Assembly (NCBI RefSeq): GCF_014648115.1
Contig: NZ_BMQM01000057.1
Coordinates: 1-9,997, forward strand
DNA: 9,997 bases
Source: Deinococcus seoulensis
GTDB lineage: Bacteria > Deinococcota > Deinococci > Deinococcales > Deinococcaceae
Direction of reading: 5' to 3'
Below, one piece after another: positions 1-6,243 of this stretch; position 1 is the stretch's first letter, and each line of letters begins with the position of its first letter. The notes under the pieces were generated by a model. That model searched no databases, was not told the origin of the DNA, and saw only the letters and a list, made by a program, of their open reading frames with translations. The translations under genes were made by a program, and so were the position numbers.

Positions 1-60
1 TCTGCTGACGGGTCTCAAGATTCTCGGAACTCGATTTATCTGAATCTTAAATGCGCTGTA

Positions 61-291
61 CTTAGATACTTTTGGTCTCGAAACGCCAGAAATACCATGC
101 AGTACGCCACTGCCCCGTGCACATACTCCCACTCCGGCCCGGTCATACAGATCGCCACTCAGATACTTTTGGTCCGGGAATGCCAGAAATGCCGTCCAGC
201 GCATCACCTCACTCCAGCATGGTGCTGTCGGACGCACCGGACGCCGGGGAAGCGCCTTAGATACCTTTGGTCCCAAAACGCCAGAAACGCC
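61..291. repeat. Three iteron-like 36-bp direct repeats upstream of the replication initiator gene
   Basis: Copies lie at 61-96, 158-193 and 256-291, so their starts are 97 and 98 bp apart. All three share the blocks CTYAGATACYTTTGGTC and GCCAGAAAYRCC, separated by a short variable centre. The centre is an imperfect dyad, best in copy 3 (TTTGGTCCCAAA). The two right copies also share the following GTCCA. Repeats in front of a plasmid initiator gene are usually binding sites for the initiator, either in the origin or as the operator for autoregulation. That role is inferred from position. Ordinary iterons are spaced about two helical turns apart, so a spacing near 97 bp is unusual and suggests looping or separate operators. 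The left edge around 30-52 is relatively AT-rich. Confidence 0.75.
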
Positions 292-335
292 GTCCATCAC
301 GCCAGTGCGCCATTCAGGGTCTACGGGGAGCCCGT

Positions 336-1724
336 ATGATGCGGCGCGAGCCCCCCATGAAGAAGATGAAACACGACACCCCCGTCAGGATCGACGAGCG
401 GAACTCGGCCGCACTCGGCATCTTCAGCATGCTTAGCCGCTCCAGCGGCGAACGCCAGCAGTGGCACAGCCAGTTCACCGTCGCGGGCCGCCAGTACGAC
501 GTCAGCGGCGAAGCGGCCCGCGGACGACCGCACGGCGCGGACGTGAACATCATGGTCGGCCTCGAAAATCTCTTCCAGGCGCAGGGCTGCCCCACCGACA
601 ACTTCGTGCATACCAGCGCCAACGAACTGCGCGAAGCGAGCCTGCTCGCCGCCAACGGCCGCAACCTGCAGCGCCTGCGCGAAGGCCTCGACCGCATCTG
701 GGAAACCAGCATCACCGTCACGCGCGGCTGGCACCTCCCCGACGGCCGGACCCTCGCACACGTCCACAAGACGCGCCTGATCAACGACTTGCGCTACTGG
801 GTGCAGGGCGACCCCGACCCCACCGCAGCAGGAAGCGTCATGGTGCCCGGCGCCACGCTCAGCATCCAGCTCGGCGCTCACCTCGCCGACAGCATCCGGG
901 CAGGCTACACTCAGAACCTCCAGCTGGAAATCCTGCGCCGCATCGAACAACCACCCGCTCGCACCCTCTACCGCCTGCTCGAAGCGCACCGCTACAACCC
1001 GGACGGCACGGCCCGCGAAGAACTCACCGTCGACCTCGACAACTGGCGGCACGCCTGCGGCCTGGGCGATAACCGCCGCAGCCGCCACCTGCGGACCCTC
1101 GAACAACCCCACGAGGAACTGATCGCCCAGCACTACCTTCAGGACGTCACCGTCGACGAACGCGGCGCCCGCACCACCCTGCTCTACCGTTTCCGTAACC
1201 CCGACGCGCCCGACCCGGAACTCGTGCAGATGCTCGTCCGTGCAGGCGTCGCGCAGAACGCCGCCACCCAACTCGCCCGGCAGTACCCGGACCGCATCGA
1301 GGCGAGCGTGCGCCTGTCACGCGAACTACAACGCACGTCCACCATCCTCAAGCCCGGCGCGTTCACCCGCGACATCGTCGAGCACCCCGAGAAGTACCCC
1401 TGGCCCGAACCGGCCGCGCCCGTCCCCGCCCCGCGCCGCGCCCAGCAAGCTGCCGAGGAGCGGGCCCGTGAGGAAGAGGCCCGCGAGCAGCAGCGCCGCG
1501 CCGAACTGGAAGCCGCCGACCCGCAGACCCAGTGGAAGACGAACGCCCCCGCCCTGCGCTTCTATCTGAAGAAAGACCTCACCGCTGCCCAGTGGACCAC
1601 CCTCGAAGGCGACTGCCTCAGCGGCCAGCGCTCCAGTCTGGAACTCCTCAACACTCTGGTCGCCGCGCAGGCCAACCTCACCCTCCAGAGCGTCATCCAC
1701 GACCTGAAAGAAAACCTGGGCTGA
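336..1724 (+). CDS. repA: Plasmid replication initiator protein (RepA/RPA type)
   Basis: This 462-residue protein probably binds the repeats upstream and starts replication of the replicon. Two winged-helix-like regions are visible. One is at about residues 60-150, including a VNIMVGLENLFQ segment and a conserved-looking ANELREASLLAANGRNLQRL helix pair. The second is at about 195-290, with LYRLLEAHRY, a LDNWRHACGLGDN helix-turn-helix-like stretch and a strand pair ending TTLLYRFRN. A helical block follows (DPELVQMLVRAGVAQNAATQ, then the TILKPGAFTRDIVEHPEKY stretch) that is typical of the end of such initiators. Next come a proline linker, a charged Arg/Glu coiled coil (about 367-395) and a C-terminal helical segment. 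ATG 336 is chosen because GGGGAG (325-330) sits five bases upstream. The frame stays open further back to a TTG at 267 inside the third repeat, but that has no ribosome site. ATG 339 and ATG 357 are weaker alternatives. The family call is from memory of the fold pattern, not a search. Confidence 0.7.
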   Translation: MMRREPPMKKMKHDTPVRIDERNSAALGIFSMLSRSSGERQQWHSQFTVAGRQYDVSGEAARGRPHGADVNIMVGLENLFQAQGCPTDNFVHTSANELREASLLAANGRNLQRLREGLDRIWETSITVTRGWHLPDGRTLAHVHKTRLINDLRYWVQGDPDPTAAGSVMVPGATLSIQLGAHLADSIRAGYTQNLQLEILRRIEQPPARTLYRLLEAHRYNPDGTAREELTVDLDNWRHACGLGDNRRSRHLRTLEQPHEELIAQHYLQDVTVDERGARTTLLYRFRNPDAPDPELVQMLVRAGVAQNAATQLARQYPDRIEASVRLSRELQRTSTILKPGAFTRDIVEHPEKYPWPEPAAPVPAPRRAQQAAEERAREEEAREQQRRAELEAADPQTQWKTNAPALRFYLKKDLTAAQWTTLEGDCLSGQRSSLELLNTLVAAQANLTLQSVIHDLKENLG

Positions 1725-2027
1725 CACGGAATCCGATTGAATGGCTTACAAAGCCGCTGAGTCCGAGCAGACTCAAGAGTGACCGGCACGTCAGTTTTCG
1801 ATTCATCTCATAAACTCTGTCAGGCGGTTGGGTGCTTCCATAGTGTGTCGGTCAGATTTAGATCGTCTTGCATGCAATTCCACCCGCAAGATGGATTGAC
1901 ATGAGAGGGGATTTCCAAATGAGTGGTGCATTATAAGAATCTTAACTTAAAACTCATAAACCCAAGGTGCACACACCATGAGACTAGGGCGCCAGATGGT
2001 TCCCGAACGTCAAAGGAGGTCACCACC
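1725..2027. other. Intergenic region after the initiator gene with two small hairpins
   Basis: No gene is supported in these 303 bases. Two perfect short inverted repeats follow the repA stop: GGCTT/AAGCC with a three-base loop at 1743-1755, and TGAGTC/GACTCA with a six-base loop at 1758-1775. Neither is followed by a T-tract, so they are weak terminator candidates. The part from 1930 to 1970 is AT-rich compared with the window and may carry the promoter of the next two genes. It contains TATAAG at 1932-1937, but the only good TTGACA (1896-1901) is 30 bases upstream of it, which is too far for a standard sigma-70 promoter. The 9-mer GAATCTTAA occurs here (1938-1946) and also at 42-50, just before the first iteron-like repeat. 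Confidence 0.45.
2014..2020 (+). promoter_or_regulatory. Strong Shine-Dalgarno site fixing the start at 2028
   Basis: AGGAGGT lies seven bases before ATG 2028. It decides between this start and an in-frame upstream GTG at 1923, which would add 35 unlikely residues and has no ribosome site. Confidence 0.85.
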
Positions 2028-2675
2028 ATGTCCCAGCTTCCCACCCAGGAACCCCCCACTGGCCCGGACTTCCAACCCGGCGATATCGAGTTCGCACTCG
2101 ATCAACTCTGCGCGCCACCCAGTCCCGCGCCCGGTGACGTTGCGCCGCCTGTCACGCCCACCCTCGTCCGCTGGAGTGAGTTGCTCGGCGCCATCCCCAC
2201 CCAGCAGCGCCTGAAACCCATCACGGAGTTCAGTCGCGCCATTCACGAGGGCGTTGTTCAGGCCGCCACGATCACCGAAGAATTCAGCCTCACCTACCTC
2301 AACGCGAACGGCAAGGAAGTCGAGTTCAAAGGCCATGAGGAACTGATTTTCGACACACCGCAGGTCCACGCCTGGCTGGCCCAGCAGACCACCGAAAGCA
2401 CCTACGCCCTGATCCGTGGCGGCGGCCCCGTTGAGGTCACCGAGGAGCAGATCGTGAAGGGTGAACTGGACTTCGCGCGACTCGCCGAGATCCGCCGCAT
2501 GGCGGCCACGCAGAACCTGCCGGAACGCACCGTCACGGCCGCTGCATCCGCCCGCAAACCCAAGCCGAAAACCAAACGGAAATCCATGCCGAACACCAGT
2601 TCGAAAGCCGGTCAGAAGTCCGGGTCTGCCAAGCCGGAGAAGGCCTCCAAAGACACGCCTACGACCAACGAGTAA
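2028..2675 (+). CDS. Hypothetical protein with lysine-rich C-terminal tail, in the replication module
   Basis: This is a 215-residue protein that I do not recognise. Residues 1-45 are rich in proline and probably disordered, with a short acidic helix (DIEFALDQLCA) at about 19-29. A folded-looking core spans about 46-165: a helix at WSELLGAIPTQQRLKPITEF, a strand pair around FSLTYLNANGKEVEFKGH, then helices including a VEVTEEQIVKGELDFARLAE stretch. Residues 175-210 form a Lys/Pro/Ser/Thr-rich tail containing KPKPKTKRKS, which suggests nucleic-acid contact. No signal peptide or membrane segment is seen. It starts about 300 bp after repA and ends 67 bp before the next gene on the same strand. 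The position suggests an accessory role in plasmid replication, copy control or partition, but nothing in the sequence proves this. Confidence 0.8.
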   Translation: MSQLPTQEPPTGPDFQPGDIEFALDQLCAPPSPAPGDVAPPVTPTLVRWSELLGAIPTQQRLKPITEFSRAIHEGVVQAATITEEFSLTYLNANGKEVEFKGHEELIFDTPQVHAWLAQQTTESTYALIRGGGPVEVTEEQIVKGELDFARLAEIRRMAATQNLPERTVTAAASARKPKPKTKRKSMPNTSSKAGQKSGSAKPEKASKDTPTTNE

Positions 2676-2689
2676 CCCAGCCGTCACGC

Positions 2690-2726
2690 GGCGCGCAGGA
2701 GATCCCTGTGAGGCCTCCCGCGCGCC
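2690..2726 (+). promoter_or_regulatory. Intercistronic GC-rich hairpin next to the ribosome site of the downstream gene
   Basis: GGCGCGC (2690-2696) pairs with GCGCGCC (2720-2726). After one A/C mismatch, GGAG (2698-2701) pairs with CTCC (2715-2718). The 13-base apical part can form a further CCT-GTG-AGG mini-stem. The hairpin ends two bases before the GAGGAG ribosome site (2729-2734) of the gene at 2743. There is no T-tract, so an mRNA-stability or translation-control role is more likely than termination. Confidence 0.5.
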
Positions 2727-2742
2727 ATGAGGAGTCAGATCC

Positions 2743-4059
2743 ATGGGAAGAATCACCGCCGCCATCAACCAGCTCAGCGTCTCGCTGGCCCTCACGCCCG
2801 ACGAACGCAAGGCACTCGAAGACCTCTACGACTACGAGGGTGCGTGGACGGAACAGGAAGCCCGCCTGCGCTGCCCGAGGTACCAGGACCTCCTCAAAGC
2901 GGGTGTCCTCGTGTCTGTCCGGACCGTGATCGGCACGCTGCACCTGCTCTCCCTCACCGGCCGTCAGGTGCTCTTCCGGAACGCCGCGGGCACGAACGTC
3001 GCGCCGCAACGCCACCTCGACCGGGCGTACCTGCGGCTGTGCATGGAGGACTACGGGTACCTGCCGGTAGACGATGACACCAGAGCAGTCCTGAAACCGT
3101 TCATCGGGAAGCTGAACCTCTTCCCGATGATCACCCCCCAGGGCGTCGCGCTTGTCGGCGGCGCCATGACCGGCGGAGGCCTCAGCCGAACCACCACCGA
3201 GCGTCTCGTCACGCGCCTGAAATCCTCCGCGCTCGCCCACCGGTTCCGCGTGATCCTGTTCACGCCTTCCCTCACCCGCGGGCAGGGTCTGGCGCAGACG
3301 CACGCTTCCATGCTCACCGTCATCTCGTACCTCCCCGGCGGCGGTAACGGAGAGCGCGCGCAGCTCACCACCTTCAACCCACGCAGCAGTGAAGAGTACG
3401 CCGGTCCCGCCCTCACGCCCATCGTCCGGGACATGTTCGTCCGGAAGCACCCCGGCCTGTTCCCGCAGCAGACACTCACCCTCCTGGGAGAGCGCCGCGC
3501 CGACCGCATCGAGCAGTTCAAAACGGACCTCCAGGTGGACCGCGTCATCAGTGCCGAGCAGCTGCGCCGACACTACTTCCTGTCACCGAACGACCTGAAG
3601 AACGTCCGGTACGTCGAGGCGATCATGCACCCCGTCCACGGTCGCGTCAGCCTGGAAATCAAGACGCGCTTCTACCTCGCGGGCGCGACCCTGCAACGCC
3701 AGGACGATAACGTGCTCGCCCATTACGCCGGAACGGGCGAGATGCGCCGCATCATGAACGTCCCGGCCGACGAGAAATTCGAACTCAGTCCGCGCCGAAA
3801 ACTCGCGCGGGATGATCCGGACGCGGTGTTCCAGAGCCCCTACGGACCCATCGCATTCGAGTACGACAGCGGCAGTTACAAGCTGGAACACGTGCAGTCG
3901 AAGTTCGAAAGTTTTGTGCAGCAAGACTACCTGCGGACCATCTGGGGAACGGCCAATCACAACCGCGTCCCGACCATCGAGAAGATCATGCGGGAAGAAG
4001 AAGGCCTCAAGGGGCAGGTCATCCTGAGCGAGTGGTGGCGTGCCATCCCGTCTCCTTGA
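2743..4059 (+). CDS. Winged-helix protein with replication-relaxation-like C-terminus
   Basis: This is a 438-residue soluble protein. Residues 17-78 read as a winged helix-turn-helix: LTPDERKALEDLYDYEGAWT, then a second helix ending in RYQDLLKAGVLVSV, then a strand ending in the typical LLSLTGRQVLF. Residues 105-240 form an alpha/beta region with strands such as FRVILFT and LTVISYLP. Near the C-terminus, PIAFEYDSGSYKLEHVQSKF (369-388) resembles the E-x-D-x-G strand and the following helix of the Replic_Relax family, which groups plasmid and conjugative-element proteins with an N-terminal winged helix and a nuclease-like C-terminal fold. TANHNRVPTIEKIM (403-416) fits the strand and helix expected after it. 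The middle is longer than in typical members. ATG 2743 has GAGGAG eight bases upstream. It is the last gene of the rep module and is probably transcribed with the gene before it. The family link is inference. The coding call itself is secure. Confidence 0.75.
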   Translation: MGRITAAINQLSVSLALTPDERKALEDLYDYEGAWTEQEARLRCPRYQDLLKAGVLVSVRTVIGTLHLLSLTGRQVLFRNAAGTNVAPQRHLDRAYLRLCMEDYGYLPVDDDTRAVLKPFIGKLNLFPMITPQGVALVGGAMTGGGLSRTTTERLVTRLKSSALAHRFRVILFTPSLTRGQGLAQTHASMLTVISYLPGGGNGERAQLTTFNPRSSEEYAGPALTPIVRDMFVRKHPGLFPQQTLTLLGERRADRIEQFKTDLQVDRVISAEQLRRHYFLSPNDLKNVRYVEAIMHPVHGRVSLEIKTRFYLAGATLQRQDDNVLAHYAGTGEMRRIMNVPADEKFELSPRRKLARDDPDAVFQSPYGPIAFEYDSGSYKLEHVQSKFESFVQQDYLRTIWGTANHNRVPTIEKIMREEEGLKGQVILSEWWRAIPSP

Positions 4060-4087
4060 TCACCTGGAGCGCCTGTCAGACCGTCCC

Positions 4088-4122
4088 GCCCGGGGGTGCA
4101 GATCGCGCCTCCGGGCTTCTGT
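4088..4122 (+). terminator. Probable terminator of the rep-module operon
   Basis: It begins 29 bases after the stop at 4059. GCCCGGGGG (4088-4096) pairs with CCTCCGGGC plus its neighbouring C (4108-4116), giving nine pairs including one G-T wobble around an 11-base loop. TTCTGTT follows directly. The T-run is short and interrupted, so it may be a weak or Rho-assisted terminator. Confidence 0.5.
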
Positions 4123-4141
4123 TGCGCCCTTCCGACAGAAG
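4116..4141. repeat. Second perfect hairpin abutting the terminator
   Basis: CTTCTGT (4116-4122) and ACAGAAG (4135-4141) are perfect inverted repeats with a 12-base loop. The first arm begins on the last base of the preceding terminator stem and includes its T-rich tail, so the two structures share sequence and could exclude each other. The 10-mer GGGGTGCAGA occurs in the loop side of the first hairpin (4093-4102) and again at 4141-4150, just after the second. Confidence 0.5.
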
Positions 4142-4242
4142 GGGTGCAGACCCCATGAGCCCACCACATTCCCCTTCCATATCACCCCTGGTCGCCACCC
4201 TGAGTTCGGGCAGCGGGACTGGTCTGCTCGTGACTCCTGAAC

Positions 4243-4500
4243 GTGAGATTTGGCCATCCGGTCAGACGACTGGAGCACCTGTACCTCAATGACTACTGCG
4301 CTGAACCGTACCTGCAGTTCAGAGAACTGACGGACGTGCTCATCTCCGGCCGTCGCGGCAGCTCTGTGGACGAGGTAAACCAGACCCGGATGAACGTGAT
4401 CGGCCGGGTCAACTTCGGCGTGCGAAGCGGGTCGGAAAAGAACCTGATCTTCACCTGCCCTGCCCGCCCCGGACGCATCTTCAAACTGCGTCCCTGGCCA
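4243..4500 (+). pseudogene. Possible gene remnant, C-terminal part of a small winged-helix-like protein
   Basis: This stretch reads like true protein for about 86 codons: RRLEHLYLNDYCAEPYLQF, then ELTDVLISGRRGSS, then QTRMNVIGRVNFGVR, then the strand-like LIFTCPARPGRIFKLRPW. A helix-helix-strand ending of this kind would suit a winged helix-turn-helix domain. The frame is closed by a TGA at 4231-4233, there is no ribosome site before the GTG at 4243, and after about 4500 the frame (open to 4725) loses protein character and runs into a large hairpin. I read it as the leftover 3' part of a decayed gene. It could instead be an intact short gene with an unrecognised start. The family is not known. 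Confidence 0.35.
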
Positions 4501-4501
4501 G

Positions 4502-4549
4502 AGTCAGCACACCATCGGAGCGGTCACTCATGGACCGTTCCGGCTGACT
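4502..4549. repeat. Long bulged hairpin (17 bp stem)
   Basis: AGTCAGC (4502-4508) pairs with GCTGACT (4543-4549). CGGAGCGGTC (4516-4525) pairs with GACCGTTCCG (4533-4542) with one G-T wobble, around the loop ACTCATG. The seven bases 4509-4515 are unpaired on one side only. It starts just where the remnant at 4243-4500 stops looking like protein. It could be that gene's transcript end, a protein-binding cruciform, or a relic of a small mobile repeat. No T-tract follows. Confidence 0.6.
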
Positions 4550-5057
4550 GTCGCGGCCCCCTGCGCGGCGAGATCGGAGGGCTACGGAACCGTCATGAGG
4601 TGCGCCGGATGTGCAACTGCTCTGCTCACCCGCTGGGGAGTCTGGGCGTGCCGTCCAGGCGGGTTCACAGTTGCCTGAGTTGTTCAGTTACGGGCAGACT
4701 GCTCCGGACGTGCCACCTGCCCTGACGATGGACGTAGGGCGTGACGATCAACGCTGATGTTCCGCGCTGACGGCGAGAGGGTCAGGCACTCGACTTCATC
4801 CAGACATGGCGTGCGCCCGCGCGGCGAATGATGACCTCTCAGGCGTCGTCGCTGGGCGTACCGTGACCACTGCCAAAGCGACTACCAAGGCGGACGATGC
4901 GTGTCCCCACGGAGGCGCGCATCTGCCAGGGCAGGGCAGTCAATCCGGCACCCGGATTATCCACTCGGCAGGCACGCGAACAGTCGCGCCCGTCGTGACA
5001 ACTGACAGCCTGGTTCCGGAAGGGTTCAGGGATCAGGAATGCAGGTGGTAAACGTAC
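4550..5057. other. Non-coding stretch without a recognisable gene
   Basis: Open frames here (including 4806-5051) lack ribosome sites and protein-like sequence. A near match to a DnaA box, TTATCCACT, lies at 4957-4965 and differs from TTATCCACA in the last base. A single near match has little weight. The end of this stretch (about 5010-5057) has phrases such as GGTTCAGGGATCAGGAATGC that recur loosely before the third repeat unit near 5460-5490, so the repeat family below may begin here. Confidence 0.4.
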
Positions 5058-5060
5058 GGA

Positions 5061-5710
5061 TTCAGAGTCGGAACGACTCACGAAAACAGCGGCGACACCC
5101 GGCTTCGGAACAGTGGGTCACGCATCCGTCAGAGTGATCCGGCGCGTTCCCCGAAGGTGCGTTCTACCCTTGGTAAATCTCCGTGAAACGACTCCGTATT
5201 CTGGAGCGCAGAACGTTCTGGGTACACGCGCAGACAGCACAGCCAGGAAGCAAATCAGAGTTCTGAAACGCAGGGTCCCGAACGTGCAGATTCAAGGTCC
5301 GCGGGACTCTCGAAAACAGCGGCAACACCGGGCGTCGGAACAGCACTATCGGGCGTGCGTCAGAGTGATCAGGAGTGTTTCCCGAAGGTGCGTTCTTCCC
5401 TCAGCAAACCTACGTGAACTGACTCCGTGTTGTGGACAGCCAGGCGTGCCGGATAGCGGTTCGGGATACGGGGATCAGAAGGGGTTCAGTGACCCTGGGC
5501 GGACACCTGTAAACCTGCACATTCAGGATAGGTACGTTGCCCAGACTGACCTGATCCAGCGCGTTCTGCTCCGGCGTCGCCGTGGAGTGGTTCAGGTTGC
5601 TCGGACACCCGCAGATCGCGGCGCGACAGGAGACCGAAACGGGGATAGCCGAGGTGATCCGGCACGTCCTCCGAAGGCGCATTCCGGACTCAGGCAATCG
5701 TCTGACGACC
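5061..5710. repeat. Degenerate direct repeats with a ~231-bp period
   Basis: Unit A begins at 5061, unit B at 5291 and unit C at 5522, each with TTCA in a G/CATTCA context. A and B agree at 27 of 30 bases in 5081-5110 versus 5311-5340, and at 61 of 75 bases in 5131-5205 versus 5362-5436, by hand alignment. C keeps a block at 5654-5690 that matches A (5134-5170) at 28 of 37 bases, but about 58 extra bases precede it. The core GTGATCCGGCGCGTTCC (5134-5150) recurs at 5365-5381, at 5551-5567 (diverged) and at 5654-5670. A small hairpin in A (GAGTCG-GAA-CGACTC, 5065-5079) is partly kept in B (5296-5308). The plus-strand frame 5113-5763 is open through the repeats because 231 is a multiple of three, but its product is not protein-like and substitutions are not concentrated at third positions. 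Function unknown; a partition site, origin element or decaying non-coding repeat family are possible. Confidence 0.75.
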
Positions 5711-5810
5711 TCCCTGGGTTGGGCATCGGACCGTGCCAGATCGCGAGTTGGGAACACGGGTGACCAGGGCATTCCCGGCCCATCTGCGCCGGGGCTGGCC
5801 AATCCCCACG

Positions 5811-5896
5811 CTCGTATATTAGGCATCCTACCCCCTCTATTTTGGGATATTAGATTGAGGGACAGGGCGGCCACCCCCTCATCTTTTGGTATAAAG
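5811..5896. promoter_or_regulatory. AT-rich region with a ~24-bp direct repeat
   Basis: ACCCCCTCTATTTTGGGATA (from 5830) and ACCCCCTCATCTTTTGGTAT (from 5873) are related direct repeats 43 bp apart, each running on into TTAG or AAAG. TATTAG boxes occur at 5817-5822 and 5848-5853, and TATAAA at 5890-5895, in an otherwise GC-rich neighbourhood. No correctly spaced -35 sequence is seen for any of them. The 8-mer CTTTTGGT in the second copy is also the core of two of the iteron-like repeats at 61-193. This is probably a promoter and operator, or an unwinding element, upstream of the helicase. Confidence 0.5.
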
Positions 5897-6194
5897 TCCG
5901 AATCTCTCGGAGAGTAGGGGTGCCTGGGAACATCTGGGCCTCCTGGGCGCTGGCAGGCCATCTTGCCCTTTCCTGGCCGGGTCTGTGGGGTGCTCTGGCG
6001 TCGGCTCTGGCAGTGGGGTACGTGGGTCTTCCGGGGTGCGGCGCGGGTGGGTGTGAGGGTCGGCGCGGCGCGGCGGTGGGTGTCCGGCGGAGCGGCTGGC
6101 CTGGGGTGCGGTGCGGGTGGTCTGCTCTGGGGTCTGCGGCGGAACTGAGAGACGGTGCGTTCCTGGCATGGGGTCTGCGGCGGCGCGGGGGGAC
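5897..6194. other. G-rich tract before the helicase leader, no confident gene
   Basis: The plus strand is strikingly G-rich with very little A from about 5935 to 6195. The frame of the helicase is open back to GTG 5920, which has GGAGAG at 5909-5914, but this extension would place the duplicated leader inside the coding region and gives low-complexity Gly/Ala/Arg/Trp sequence. Another frame (TTG 5963 to 6148) encodes a Trp/Arg/Gly-rich 61-residue peptide without a ribosome site. Both are more simply explained by base composition. The tract may be a long 5' leader. Confidence 0.35.
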
Positions 6195-6243
6195 GTGGAA
6201 GATCACCCGACCAGTCACCGCGCTTCGCGCGGCCAGGGGAGGC
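6195..6243 (+). promoter_or_regulatory. Structured leader of the helicase gene (copy 1 of a duplicated element)
   Basis: ATCACCCGACCAGTCACCGC (6202-6221) is identical to 7943-7962. A hairpin CCGCGC-TTC-GCGCGG (6218-6232) overlaps its end, and the ribosome site AGGGGAGG (6235-6242) follows at once before ATG 6244. In the other copy the stem has changed sequence but still pairs. The element is probably part of the mRNA leader and may control translation start, or may be a protein-binding operator. The role is inferred. Confidence 0.7.

Noticed and set aside
321..1271. Minus-strand open frame opposite the initiator gene
   Set aside because: It mirrors the codon structure of repA, has no ribosome site, and has no recognisable domain.
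1896..1937. TTGACA with TATAAG as a sigma-70 promoter for the gene at 2028
   Set aside because: The spacing is 30 bases instead of about 17. The elements may belong to separate weak promoters, but I cannot support a pair.
2659..3573. Minus-strand open frame of 304 codons
   Set aside because: It is antisense to the winged-helix gene at 2743, which has a good ribosome site and coherent protein features.
4957..4965. DnaA box TTATCCACT
   Set aside because: It is one isolated site with one mismatch. No cluster of boxes was found, so it is mentioned only as a side observation.
5113..5763. Plus-strand open frame of 216 codons across the direct repeats
   Set aside because: It is open mainly because the repeat period is a multiple of three. 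The peptide is Arg-rich and unstructured, has no ribosome site, and base changes between units are not biased to third positions.
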